Shown: positions 1 through 11,805, numbered from the stretch's first letter. The stretch: DNA of 64,000 nucleotides from Rhyacichthys aspro (GCA_036850595.1 CM072168.1:19958936-20022935); one strand, 5' to 3'. The notes: generated by a model not told the origin, from the letters alone. Made by a program: numbers and translations.

Positions 1-47
1 AAAAATAGCTGTGGATCCTCTCACCTCCCACTCGTCCTCCTCCGCAG

Positions 48-200
48 TCGGTGCTCGGCGTGTCGCCCGAGGGAAATGAGGAGCTGCTGGGCCCAGGAAA
101 ACAAGTACCAGACCAACACGGCGTCTATTCATGCAGCTCGTACGGTGTCGGAGATGTGAGAGGAAAACACGCTGTTATCTACTTTCATTTGTATTCATGA
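48..200 (+). CDS. Probable last exon of an immunoglobulin-domain protein (partial, unidentified)
   Basis: A polypyrimidine tract ending in CAG at 45-47 precedes an open frame of 50 codons ending in TGA at 198-200. The frame is closed upstream by a stop at 6-8, as expected for an intron. The peptide contains PDQHGVYSCSSYGVG, which fits the D-x-G-x-Y-x-C motif of an Ig-fold F strand, followed by a hydrophobic strand (HAVIYFHLY) resembling strand G. If the frame runs to the TGA, the protein ends just after the Ig domain, with no membrane segment. A GTGAGA donor at 156 could instead end the exon earlier. The rest of the gene lies left of the window. I cannot name the family. Human CREB1 is flanked by KLF7, and no zinc finger is seen here. 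Confidence 0.45.
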   Translation, partial: SVLGVSPEGNEELLGPGKQVPDQHGVYSCSSYGVGDVRGKHAVIYFHLYS

Positions 201-629
201 AGTGGAATAGGAAATTGTGATTATTTATGCTACTTGTTACCAATGTAAAAGGATGGAGAGCTTTAGAAGAAGAGTTTAAATTGTAGTGAAGCTACATTTT
301 TCCTGGAACACACCAACGGACACCTGTGGGACTGCGACAAAAAGATCCTACAAGGCACAAAAGGATTTTAACCATCAATAATGTTATGAATGGCAAAAAA
401 CACACTTTCATTTTACTTATTGTGCTGTAACCACAACAAACAACACACACAACAAATAATACCTTTACTAAAATATACAGAACTGTGCAAAGGTTTTAGG
501 TGGATATGCAGTAAAGTAAGAATGCTGTCAACAATGTACAATTTAAATTTAAATTAAAATGATGAAAACCTTCCAATTTTAGAGTTATTCCAGAACAAGG
601 ACGTGATGGGGTAACTCTGGTCCCAACAT
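201..629. other. Noncoding AT-rich stretch
   Basis: This holds either the 3' UTR of the Ig-domain exon or intron sequence. No canonical AATAAA and no other coding signal were seen. Confidence 0.4.
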
Positions 630-1666
630 CATGGAGTCTGGACTGGTCCTGTCTGGGATTACATGGTCTGGTTTAGTCCAGTTTGGTCTGGTTTTGTCTG
701 GGATTACATGGTCTGGTTTAGTCCAGTCTGGTCTGGTTTTGTCTGGGATTACATGGTCTGGTTTAGTCCAGTCTGGTCTGGTTTTGTCTGGGATTACATG
801 GTCTGGTTTAGTCCAGTTTGGCCTGGTTTTGTCTGGGATTACATGGTCTGGTTTAGTCCAGTCTGGTCTGGTTTTGTCTGGGATTACATGGTCTGGTTTA
901 GTCCAGTTTGGCCTGGTTTTGTCTAGATTACATGGTCTGGTTTAGTCCAGTTTGGTCTGGTTTTGTCTGGGATTACATGGTCTGGTTTAGTCCAGTCTGG
1001 TCTGGTTTTGTCTGGGATTACATGGTCTGGTTTAGTCCAGTTTGGTCTGGTTTTGTCTGGGATTACATGGTCTGGTTTAGTCCAGTTTGGTCTGGTTTTG
1101 TCTGGGATTACATGGTCTGGTTTAGTCCAGTTTGGTCTGGTTTTGTCTGGGATTACATGGTCTGGTTTAGTCCAGTCTGGTCTGGTTTTGTCTGGGATTA
1201 CATGGTCTGGTTTAGTCCAGTTTGGTCTGGTTTTGTCTAGATTACATGGTCTGGTTTAGTCCAGTCTGGTCTGGTTTTGTCTGGGATTACATGGTCTGGT
1301 TTAGTCCAGTCTGGTCTGGTTTTGTCTGGGATTACATGGTCTGGTTTAGTCCAGATTGGTCTGGTTTTGTCTGGGATTACATGGTCTGGTTTAGTCCAGT
1401 CTGGTCTGGTTTTGTCTGGGATTACATGGTCTGGTTTAGTCCAGTCTGGTCTGGTTTTGTCTGGATTACATGGTCTGGTTTAGTCCAGATTGGTCTGGTT
1501 TTGTCTGGATTACATCGTCTGGTTTAGTCCAGATTGGTCTGGTTTTGTCTGGATTACATGGTCTGGTTTAGTCCAGTCTGGTCTGGTTTTGTCTAGATTA
1601 CATGGTCTGGTTTAGTCCAGTCTGGTCTGGTTTTGTCTGGGATTACATGGTCTGGTTTAGTCCAGA
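630..1666. repeat. 45-bp minisatellite, about 23 copies
   Basis: Near-perfect tandem copies of a G/T-rich 45-bp unit (built around GGGATTACATGGTCTGG and TTTAGTCCAG) fill the stretch. Copies differ by single substitutions (CAGTCTGG, CAGTTTGG, CAGATTGG) and by loss of one G in some units. Because 45 is a multiple of 3 and two frames of the unit lack stops, it gives several overlapping open frames with a 15-residue period. These have no independent coding support. Confidence 0.96.
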
Positions 1667-2793
1667 TCCTTCTCAAACTGAAACAGAGGAACTGCTCAAT
1701 CTGTTGTTGTTTTGAGACAAACTCAGACCAAATATTGATTTAAATTAGAATAGTCTTCTGTTCTTTCACTTTGCATTTTGTAAAATAATAAAAATTACCA
1801 AACTTTATAGTTTACTTTACCTTTTATAACCTCACCTGCATAAAACCTGTGCTCAGTTCTGTACGTATATGTAGAATGAGTCTGGTCTGGGTGGATTTGA
1901 GTTGGACTTCCAGGGATCAGTAACAACAGACACAGAGAAAACTGTCTTTGAACACAACTGGAACTGAGATAAAACTAATCAGAGAAACTAAGCACTGCAC
2001 AAAGTATGTTTAATGTAGATAATCATTGATGGTTGTGATTGTATTATCTGCTGTTTTATCTCCAAACCTTTACAGTTTTTTAAGCATTTGTTCCATTTCT
2101 TCCGTTTGAACCAATACAGTCTGTTTGTCATTTTCAATAATATTTCTCCATGTGCTTTTCTCTTGTGCTAATTTAAAATGTGCTGCAGCTATGGGGAAAC
2201 TATGCATCTTTACAAACCTTTACAAAACCACAAAAACACATTGAGGCCGAGTGAAACAAGCTGATACCGATGTTATGAAAGGCTCCCAGCGCTGTTTAGG
2301 AGACGCTTTGTGAATATGAAGCGTATCGCAGACACACTGTCACCTTCTCTTTGACCGTCTTCCCGTGGCAGGTTTTTAAATTACCCGGCGGACGTCCTGT
2401 AGTCTCCAAAGCTTTTCAGAGAGCCTTTACTTTGGCATTTGATTCCCACCTCTTCTTTTCTTCAGACTTGGCTGTGTGTGCTTCTTTTTTTTCCTTTTTT
2501 TCCCTTTCATGATGAGTACCGTGGAGCTGAAAGGGAAGTGCTGCAGGAATCCACACTTATTCAACGCGAAGGGGACATGACGAGGTGGAGCAGAGGCTGG
2601 GAGATAAAGGAGAAGAAAGGAGACAGGAGCAGGTGAAATGAACGAGGAGGATGTATGGAGAGAAAAAAAAATCAACTCGGATTTTTTGTCAACAAAGGAT
2701 GTGGAAAAAAGTGACGTTTCCTACAAAATTTCTACATTAGACAATTCATGACTCATTCACTTCCTTCAGTCCTTGTTATAAAGATGCACCGTC

Positions 2794-3053
2794 TAGAGAC
2801 CTCTCCTGCTTCTCTTTTATTAAAAAAAATAAAACCAGACCAGTTTTTCCTCTAAAATACTAATCCGTTTGACCAAACTGAAGTTGAGAGTTTAGCGTTA
2901 GCTTAGCTGTGACTTCAGCGTCAGGACGACAATTATCTCCTCCTCGTTAAACATTACGTGATTGAATTGACAGTATTTATCTGTGTTTTACGTTGCCTCC
3001 CTTTTCTCTGTTGATGCTTTTCTTTTTTCAGCTGTTTCTCTGAAAATACACTT
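2794..3053 (+). repeat. Dispersed repeat family A, copy 1
   Basis: This segment is almost identical to 48287-48535 and clearly related to the reverse complement of 62990-63370. Shared blocks include TTAGCGTTAGCTTAGCTGTG and ACGTTGCCTCCCTTTTCTC. No coding potential was seen; the element class is unknown. Confidence 0.85.
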
Positions 3054-4309
3054 GGATCCTGACCTTTTCCTGATTTTGTTGGGGCTGCGGCGTCAGGAAA
3101 TTTCGGGAAATGCAGCTTTCAGTGTAAGTAAGTGTAAATTAATAGGTACTCTTTGTTATTTATTTGTTTTATCACAATTCATTGGTGGATTTTGATGATG
3201 TTTATTGTTAGCATATAGACAGTTATTTCTGCTAATATTTCTATCATGATTTTCCGTGTTGAGAAAGAGCTATTTGCAGCATAAGCAGGTGTTCTACAGT
3301 TTGTTTTACCTCTGTCATGTTCCTCGGGATCAATAAAGGTAAACCTTGTAGGAATATATAATGTTTTTATGTATATGTTCACTACAATGTCAGCAATGGC
3401 TAAATTCAAGGAATCCAAAAACATACACATGAGCGTTTATATTCAGGACAATAGCATTTACAAGATTACACTGATATTGCACACAATAGGGCTCAGTGGG
3501 ACGTCTCAGTTTGCATCTCGCGTATATGATGATGATGTATGGAAAGTTCTATTGATTTAGTGTCTCATTCTCATTACACTGTGGAATATCTAGTAAATAT
3601 CTACAATATCTGGTGCATTGTGTCAGTAAAAGATGGCTTATTATTCCTTTTTTATATGAGGTAACCATCAAAATGTCTCGCCAAAGTTACTTGCTGTAAA
3701 TCGCAGGAAAGATTTCTATAAAAAATACTATCTGCTTGAAACAAAACCAGGTTCAGTGTTGCTTTTGAACTACCTTTACGTTCACTGCCACATTGTTCAG
3801 AATAAAAGGGACGTCAACTGCCTTGTTTTGGTAAAAATGGGCTGGTTTAGGAAAGGAAATCCAGAGAGCACATGGAGTAGAGACAGAGACAGGAATAGAA
3901 AAGAGAGGGCTGTGCACCTGAGGGGAGGCTCAGCGGGAGGCGAGCGAAGGGGGAGACGGGGCTCCACAACCCCTCCATCTTCCAACTGAGCCCCATCTCA
4001 AGGTCAGACACACATCTGCACATGTTAAAGGACCAGGGCACCCACTCGTACTCATCAGAAACCGGAGATTTAAGTTAGTTTTGGATGATTTTCATGAGAA
4101 GGCTTCAGGGCTCTGCTGAAGGTGTGCAGTCCAGAGATGTTCAGCTGTCCACGGAATCAATGGAAACCGATAAAAGAGAGAAAGTGTGAAAAAGAAACAG
4201 CATGAAAGTGAAGCAAAGTGAAAAACAGATAAGCTTTGGGAACGAGGTGGAGATAATTACTGGATCACATCAGTCTGACGCCGAACTCAGAGCTGCAAAC
4301 TTTAAAGAA

Positions 4310-4420
4310 AGCTCTAAACTTTGTGTTTGTGAATGTTATTGGTCCAGTTTTACTTTTTAAATTAAATAAAAGCAGGAAAGCTTATGCTGCTGTTGTTGAG
4401 TGGTGGGTTTGGTGACTGGA
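4310..4420 (-). repeat. Dispersed repeat family A, short fragment
   Basis: The segment with TAAATAAAAGCAGGAAAGC followed by GCTGCTGTTGTTGAG resembles one end of the family A copy at 63300-63360, in the same orientation as that copy. Confidence 0.45.
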
Positions 4421-6019
4421 ATAGAAGAATATTTCAGGTTTCATGAAGCTTTGAGCCACGTCTTGGTGAAATCTACTTCTTCTCATACTCACTCATGTCC
4501 AACTGTGTGGCTCAATGGCTCCTCTAGAGGTCACGATGCAGATATCACGTCACATACAACAAAAATAACTCCTGTTTTGTGACTATTGCGGCGTAAAAGC
4601 AATGTCACATTATACAGAGACGCTCCTGCATTTCTTTGAAGCTTTTATTAGTGAATGTGTATCTTTTCTGTACAGTTTTAGATTGAGACCCAAGCCTTGT
4701 CTCCAACTATTTCTCTTTGCATCAAACTGATTATTTCTACTTTGTCACACAGACTGAATTCTCCAAGTAGACAGTAAACTCAAACATCATTTAAATGCTT
4801 TATGCTGAGGCCCTGTAAGCGTCTGTGTCCCGTTCTTTTCACCGTGAGTATCTCCATCTCCATCAGGTTATAAATAAACACACATTTCTATCGATCTTAA
4901 GCAGAGAAGACGCCTTCTGCCTGCTTTTCTCTCGCTCTGTAAGATCCAGCCAAGTCCACCATCTGGAGGCACACTCCTGCTCCGCACACACAAACACACA
5001 TTTATGATAATAGACCAAATGCCTGTATTGATTCTTGCTCTGTGTCTGTCTGCATATGTCTGTGTCAGATCACAGAGCAGATTTCCCTGTGCAGCTTTAG
5101 AGTTGAAATAGAAAAGGCAGCATTATTTATGATTTTGACCAAGAACGCACTGTTATTTCTATTTAATATTGCACATCAATCTTTGCACTTGTCTGTTTTG
5201 AACAAAATAGATATTTGAAGCGCCATTGAACCAAGTCAAAGCAATGAATGAACGTTTATGACATTTATAAACTAATTTGATTTTGTTTCTACATTTTATA
5301 GTGAACTCCTGTTTTATTTGTTCATAGGCAGCAGTTTGCACTTCATTTGTCTGAAGATTGTTGCCAGTTTTTATAAACATCAACACTACTTTGTGAATCT
5401 ATTGTTGCTGTCCTCAGAAACACCTGCTCAAGTCCGAAAAAGAACTCGCAAACTTGTGTTAACATTTCTTACGTATACTTCAACGCGGTAAGAAGTAGTT
5501 TTGTTCATCAACTCTTTAACTAAACATTGTTACTGACCAATAACTTTGTCAGTCTATTATTATTATTAACGTTAAAATTGAGACTTTCCGAGATTAAAGC
5601 GCATCAACGACTCTTGTGCGGCAACTAGCTTCATTTAAAGTATCTGCTCTTTACATTTAACACTTTCTACGGAAGCCCTCACAGACAATCCGGCGAGCTC
5701 GATTACATGAGCGTAATGAGGTTGCAAAAAAGGGAAGGATCGCTTAAATGCAGCATGTTACATAACTCCTAAGGTTGATGTATATGGCACCTGGACATGA
5801 AGCTATTGTTGAGCTAGTTTTGTTGACACACATAAAGAAGATTATTTTCTAAAGAGGTCCAGCTGATGATTACACTGTGTTTAATGAAGAGTTGCTAACA
5901 CTTTGTAAGTTTTGCAGCTACTATTACTGCTCCTTTCCATCAATAACAAAGAGTGGTAGCTCCTTTTCCTCAAATAAATACATCCAATAAATTCAACCAG
6001 TGATGACAAACCTAACCAA

Positions 6020-6170
6020 CTGAGCCACAAACATCCATATGGCTTCTGTAGAGTCAAATACTTCTCTATTTTGGATAAAAGGGGACGCTAAAATGGATTC
6101 TCTGTTGTAAAGCAGGACTGGGACAGACATGTTACTGACTTAACCCTCAATAACAAGAATGGCCGTTTGA
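6020..6170. repeat. Dispersed repeat family B fragment
   Basis: It shares the segment around TTGGATAAAAGGGGAC, TTGTTGTAAAG-like sequence and TTACTGACTTAACCCTCAATAA with 60530-60630, and more weakly with 17330-17400. It is a degenerate interspersed repeat. Confidence 0.5.
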
Positions 6171-7036
6171 AAATACAGATATTTAACCTTTCCTTCATCA
6201 AAAATCTTCTTCTTCTTCTTTTTTAAATCTGTACCAAACCATCTTTCTGTTGGATACCATCTCTCTCCTCTTTGGGTCAAATCTGTTGCCTCCTGAAACC
6301 TCCCCCTCCCCAAATGCTGCAAATTCACTGCAGTTCATTACCCAGGAAGGGTCAATTCCCTAAACAATGTGTTTGGTGTCACCATAAAAAGACTGTTCTT
6401 TATGGCGTGTAGCAGTAAAATGCTATTAAACAGATAAAACACCGGCAACGAGCGTCAGGAGGATTATAAAGGGAATTGGCTTGATAAACTTCACGTATCT
6501 GAGAGATGACACACCAGCCGCTCTGCTCTCTGTGTCACTGGAGACGAGGAGGAGGGAGTCAGGCCCAGAGCACGTGGAGCGGGGGTTTACGCAGCTCTAC
6601 AGCGCCACCATCTGGAAGACAAGAAGACAGTTTACAGTTCAGGCATAAAGAGAGCTCAGATAGGAAGAATAAATGTGTACGCCCTATTACTATTACTGTT
6701 ACTTAAAGCTGCATCACCCAAACCTCCACTAACAATATGGTCAATGGCCAGAAATTATTTTATTTTTATTAAAAACATGTAAAACTGCACCAATTTGTCA
6801 TTACAGAAAAGTCCGTTTCAGCGGCACACAGCTCTAAGTTCATCTTGCATTTGCATCGACATGTTTGCAAATATTTATCCTTGTTACCTTCTCTTTTTCA
6901 CGCTGTTTCTCTTTGTGTTTTCTCTGGAATAGACACCTTTTCTGTTCTAATGACAGCCATTATTCTGTGTAGACCAACAGCCAATGGGGGCACTTATTCA
7001 AGGGCACATTAAAATCCTTGATAATAAAGTCTAGAT

Positions 7037-7564
7037 CACACATGTCAAACTCAAGGCCTGGGGGCCAAATGCGGCCCTTTGCAATGTTTCATGTGGCCCT
7101 CCAATGCATTTAGTAGGTCATATTTTTGGCACTAAATGGATTTGAACAGGTTTTAGATGGATTTAAATCAGATTCATTTGATTTGTTCATGAAATCTTAA
7201 GCTGATTTTTGGGACTAAGATACATATAATATGCTCAAATACAAATAAAATCCATTTTAAACCTGTTCAAATCAAATAAAACCTGTTAAAAACCATCTAA
7301 AACCTGCTTAAATCCAAATAAAACCTGTTCAAAGCTAACTTTAACCAGTTTAAATCAATTTAAAATGAGTTCAAATCCAAATTAAACCAGTTTCCTTAAA
7401 TGGAGGAAATTAATGTAAATGATAAAACATTTGTAAGACTCAAATGAATATGAAACCTTTCATTCAAAATTGAATAAAAGCTTCCAAATGTCACCATCTC
7501 CGGCCCCTGAAAGGATCCTTATTTACTATTGTGGCCCCTCACCATATTGAGTTTGACACCACTG
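7037..7564. mobile_element. Complete non-autonomous hAT-type transposon with internal 21-bp repeats
   Basis: The 528-bp element is flanked by a perfect 8-bp direct duplication GTCTAGAT (7029-7036 and 7565-7572). Its ends are inverted: the left end CACACATGTCAAACTCAA matches the reverse complement of the right end, CAGTGGTGTCAAACTCAA, at 14 of 18 positions. An 8-bp target duplication and CAG-type termini are hallmarks of hAT elements. There is no transposase frame. The centre carries diverged tandem units of the type AAATCCAAATAAAACCTGTTC, the same motif that forms long arrays elsewhere in the window. Confidence 0.88.
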
Positions 7565-7854
7565 GTCTAGATGATGTCTTAAGTTCTTGATTTATCCCAG
7601 ATTTCTTCTTTTACATGCTGCTAAATGCTTAACATTCCCCTTAAATAAGAAAACCAAATACAAACAGGTTTACACTAGGACTAGAACATGACCAAATTAA
7701 GATTAAACCAGGTCTAAAACCAGGTCTATAGTGACTTTAACTGTGAAAAGGTTGAAAAGTGGTCTGTGCTGCTCTCTGGTGGTTTTATCTAAAAACTGAG
7801 GCGCTCCGGTTTGGTCATTGATTAAAATAATGTAGTATCACAGTAAAACAGCAA

Positions 7855-7950
7855 ACAGATGGTGGCCCAGTGGTGCTTTGTTAGCGCTGTTACCTCACAG
7901 CGAGAAGGGCCTAAGGGCTAACTCACACCGGTAAGATCTCCCTCTGTTCT
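7855..7950 (+). repeat. Degenerate tRNA-derived SINE-like fragment
   Basis: It contains GTGGCCCAGTGGTGC, TTAGCGCTGTTACCTCACAG and GAGAAGGGCC. These resemble the promoter half of a common fish repeat (a TTAGCGCTGT...CTCACAGC...AAGAAGGTCC pattern). It is truncated and decayed. Confidence 0.5.
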
Positions 7951-8210
7951 CCTCACGTCAGTTTAAACAAGGCTGGAAAAAATGTCATGGCATCCAGCAA
8001 TGATTCAGATAGACTATCTACTCTGATATTAATTTAATAAATAGCCTTGCATGAGTTATTTTACTGTGATGGACTCCTTTGTCAAGTTTATGCCATTGTA
8101 TTTCATAATTAAAGCCGGCGACAACTATAGCTATATTTTAGTATATATAGTATAAACATAATCTCCATTTTATTCCTCCATTTGTAACCTATTATAGCTC
8201 ATTTTATTTC

Positions 8211-8311
8211 TGCAATATTAAAAATGTATTATCAGTTCTTGTTTTAGTAAAAAGTTTTTAAAATTTATGCAATATTAAAAATATATTATCAGTTCTTGTT
8301 TTAGTAAAAAG
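8211..8311 (+). repeat. Tandem duplication, period 57 bp
   Basis: The block TGCAATATTAAAAATGTATT...TTTTAGTAAAAAG at 8211 is repeated at 8268 with one or two changes. Confidence 0.85.
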
Positions 8312-8729
8312 TGAGTCCACTATGTTAAAAAGCCTAACTTACTGCAGTAGAGTTAGGACTGTTTGACCATCAGAAATTGTCACTATTATTAATTATATTA
8401 ATTATGAATTTAGGTCTGCAGTTCAAGTCAAACTTTAGGTTTTCAATCCAAAAAGGGACAGTGCATTTAAATTAAAGCCAAATCTGAAGAAACTGTGGCC
8501 ACTGAACCTATTCACGTCTTTGAAAGTGTATCTTTAAGTGCATGTTTGATTAGTCAAATACTCAAGAATAATTTATGTATGTCTGTCAACAGCCTTTTTT
8601 AACATAACAAAATCATAACAAAAGATTATGACTCGATGATTATTGTGTAGAATTGTTTAAACAGGTTTTGAATCAAGACTTTAAACTCGTCTTCAGATTA
8701 GAACTGAGAAAGAAGTTGCTCTTATCAGA

Positions 8730-8745
8730 CACTAGGGGGCGGTAG
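8730..8745 (+). promoter_or_regulatory. CTCF-like motif next to the tRNA gene
   Basis: CACTAGGGGGCGGT matches the core of the vertebrate CTCF consensus (CCASYAGRKGGC-type) and lies about 20 bp upstream of the tRNA-Leu. This is a motif match only. Confidence 0.4.
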
Positions 8746-8763
8746 GACTCCATACATGTGAAT

Positions 8764-8846
8764 GTCAGGATGGCCGAGCGGTCTAAGGCGCTACGTTCAG
8801 GTCGTAGTCTCCTCTGGAGGCGTGGGTTCGAATCCCACTTCTGACA
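8764..8846 (+). tRNA. tRNA-Leu (anticodon CAG)
   Basis: This is an 83-nt type II tRNA. The acceptor stem GTCAGGA (8764-8770) pairs with TTCTGAC (8839-8845) with one G-T wobble, and the discriminator A is at 8846. The A box TGGCCGAGCGG begins near 8771. The anticodon arm is CTACG/CGTAG (8791-8795, 8803-8807) with loop TTCAGGT and anticodon CAG at 8798-8800. A long variable arm is followed by T arm GTGGG/CCCAC with B box GGTTCGAATCC. CCA is not encoded, as usual in eukaryotes, and there is no intron. All arms look intact, so it is probably functional and transcribed by RNA polymerase III. Confidence 0.96.
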
Positions 8847-9599
8847 ACAGGTTTTTAAAGTAAAAAGGAAATCAGATCTAAATGTTGTGCAGATGAAAAC
8901 AAACCAACAATGTCGGTCAACAGCACATAATGGCATGTACTTCCAACTCCAGAGAAATATTGACAATATGTTAGTCTATTATATAGTTATATGAGTTAAT
9001 GTTTTAACTGAATATGTATCAACTATTTATAATAAATTCAATAAACAAGTCAAGTTTAATATCTGTTAGAAAAGGGGAATAAACTGTTTATTGCTCAATT
9101 GTACAGGAAGCTAAACCCCTCAAATTTGTTTTACACCTTCATACTTTAGCCTTGGTCCAATTCCTGACTTTTGTCTAGTTGTTCATTTTAATCTGTAAAA
9201 CACTCTAATATCTAAAATTGTTTGTGTATATATGTGTGTGTGTTCACCTTTTCACCTTTCCATTCTTTCTTTTTTGATATTTTTTTTCTTAATGAACTTT
9301 CAAAATATTTTTATTACAATTTATTATTATTATTAATTAATTAATTAAATAATAATAATAATATAATATTAAATAATAATATAATAATAAATAATAAATA
9401 AATAAATAAATAAATAAATGCATAATTAAAAATATTATTAAAATAGAAAAAGTCAAATTGAAATCAAATGAATTAAAAACTTTTAAATGACTTAAATTTT
9501 ACCCACTAAAGACTTTTTGTCGTTATTGTTCGGTAATAGTCGGAAAACTCCGGGCTCCTTCGGCTCCACTTCGGTCGTTTCCGGCTCTTTCCGCCGCCT
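8847..9599. other. Intergenic, with AT-rich low-complexity DNA
   Basis: It contains simple-sequence DNA of TTA/AAT/AAAT type at about 9320-9420. No gene was seen. Confidence 0.6.
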
Positions 9600-9739
9600 G
9601 CTCTCTCGTCCTTCTCCAATCTCCGTGTTGTTGTTCCCGGTGACGCGGCGGAGGTGTAGCCTGACGCGGGCTCTTACGTGTCGGCCAGAATAAAAGTGGA
9701 GCTCCGGAGGCCTGGGAGCGACCGCGGGAGTGTGTTCGG
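9600..9739 (+). promoter_or_regulatory. creb1: Probable creb1 promoter and noncoding exon 1
   Basis: This is a CpG-rich block in otherwise AT-rich DNA. It contains a CCAAT box (9616-9620), two CRE-half-like TGACGCGG sites (9641 and 9662), a TTACGTG (9674-9680) and a weak TATA-like AATAAAAG near 9689. A GTAAGG donor at 9740 fits the end of a noncoding first exon. Vertebrate CREB1 has a noncoding exon 1 and CRE-containing promoter, and its coding exons begin 2 kb downstream here. The transcription start is inferred. Another CpG-rich stretch at 10420-10550 could be an alternative first exon. Confidence 0.5.
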
Positions 9740-11797
9740 GTAAGGACGGAGCGGTGACAGGGGCTCGGAGACACGCTGCACGGCCGGAAAATGAGCCCGT
9801 TTGGTCGGGTTCGGCTCGAAGCAAACAAAGAAATCATGGCGCCGCGGTGCGTTTGGAGCAGAAATGGAGGGAGGGGAGGCTGCGGTTGTTTGGGGCTCAA
9901 AACGGGGGAATAAATGTTGTAAAAGAACACCACAATGTTTCATTAAAGACTTACAGTGTCACATCATTTTATCTTTTAAATTGGCTCGTCAGGTTATGCT
10001 AACGAGGGCTAGCTTTCTGCTCTGGTTAACGGGTTGCCGCTTTTTTCCTTACGATGTACAATTTTAAGTATTCCTTTTTAACATATTCTGGTTCGTAAAT
10101 ATCTTAATTTCAAATTTATGCATTACATTTGTCATAAAAACAGATTAATTTTAGTATTTTAGTGCTATTTTACTGTTTTACCCTGAGTTCTCTTTATAAG
10201 AAATCGACCGTTAAGGCCCGTTGCTTTGCTTCAACGGTCAACTGTTAAACCCGGAGCTACACCGTGTATGTTTTGGTGTTTTCCCGGTGAAATAAACGCT
10301 CTTTTCCCTCGAGATGTGACCGTGTAATGTCAAGTGAAGGGGGCGTTGCCCGGCCATGTGGCTCCGCTGTCACATACAGAGCATCCGAGTGATTTTTGAA
10401 AAGCAGAGGGAGAAATGTGTAAAGCCAATCATGCAGCTCAGAGCCGCTACGCACAGAGTGAGATCACGGAGCCGAGAGCGGATCAGAGGCGCCCGGATCC
10501 GGCTCAGGTGGAGTCACCGCGGGACACCACCTCCACCGCGCAGTCTCCTGGCCTTTACTGCGTGTTTATTTATAGGTTTACGAGGTTTTTTTTATTAGAT
10601 TATTTAATACTGACAGCGAGAAATGCATTTAATAGCAGTCTAGGTCTGTGAGTGTCAAAGTTTTTACAACAAATATCACTTCAGTCCCTCCGAGTCCCAT
10701 CTTTACTACAGTAGAATATCGATTTAATAACTTATATAATCGTTTAGCACACATTTATTCCTATATGAATTGTGAAGTGAGTTATTTATTTTGGACTTTT
10801 ATATATAATGCAATGCTGCTACCAAGTGACAGCTAATTGCTAATAACACACTGTTTGGAGCCACCTCAGTAAGGGTGAAATGTATAGCATATAGTACAGT
10901 AAAAGTGTACTGGTTATTTTATCTTCTTTATCTTTATCCTAAAAATCCCTTAGACTGCATACTAGAGTTTACAAAACCACTGGTCTATGATAATCTAATG
11001 GCTCAGCTCAATCATAATACATTTCATTAAACAATACATGCTCCCAAATAATCCCAAGTATCTATCAATCATTCCAAACACTGCTTGTTTTTAAGTGTCT
11101 GTTATGTAAAATATCTATCAACCAGTATTCATAGTAAAGTTACTATTGAATAAAGTAAATGTGAGGTATAACTTGTTGTCATTTTATGCAGGATATAAGC
11201 TTTAAACATGATATGAATGGAGCAAAGGGAAACAAAATAAACTGTCACATTACAGTATTATAAATGCATTACATATTTACTACACATTCACAATGAAATT
11301 ATTTAAAACTGGCTATTCTTGAGCCTAGTTTTATACATTAGATGTGCCATAAGTTGCTAAGAATGTTTATTTACATGTTTAAATTTTATTACATATTGAC
11401 AACACACTTTATTTTCCATATTCACATCACTTCTTTAAGTACAGCAGTGTTATGGTCAATGAGTTCTTCAAAATGACAACTGACTGATACAAATAGTAAT
11501 TGTACAAGTACTTTGAATATGAATCATACACTTATTTCTGTTGGATCAGGGGTTTTGACAGTTTTGTCTGAACAGTAGTTATGTTTCTGGAGAATCAGCT
11601 GTAGTCAACATTTTTGAGTTGAGTAATTTCAATGCTTGTTTTCCACTGTTTAGAGAGTCAGCAGCTGTACCATAAAATCTAAAAATCAAAACCATAATCT
11701 TTAAGTCCATCTGAAGGTTTGTCAGTGGATTTATCTCAGGGTTTCTCTTTGTGTTTTATAGTTTAGCTGATAATGCATTGTCTCCTCTTGTTCTTAG
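9740..11797 (+). other. creb1: Probable creb1 intron 1
   Basis: About 2 kb lies between the proposed exon 1 donor and the acceptor TTCTTAG at 11791-11797. Apart from the CpG-rich 10420-10550 stretch it is AT-rich, with no coding exon seen. Confidence 0.5.
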
Positions 11798-11805
11798 CTA
11801 AGCCT

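Larger units (their letters stand above)
1667..8763. other. Intergenic region, repeats only
   Basis: No protein-coding exon is recognisable. The interval contains copies of several dispersed families (2794-3053, 4310-4420, 6020-6170), a LINE-like 3' end near 3310-3350, a complete hAT-like element (7037-7564), a SINE-like fragment (7855-7950) and a short tandem duplication (8211-8311). A moderately GC-rich stretch at 2240-2420 has no repeat appearance and could be conserved noncoding DNA. Confidence 0.6.

Noticed and set aside
631..1527. Several overlapping plus-strand ORFs of 68-110 codons with a 15-residue repeat
   Set aside because: They are produced by the 45-bp minisatellite; two frames are open simultaneously and there is no splice or start context.
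9492..9943. Three overlapping minus-strand ORFs of 89-136 codons
   Set aside because: They overlap each other in different frames in the CpG-rich creb1 promoter area; GC-rich DNA has few stops. No domain is recognisable.
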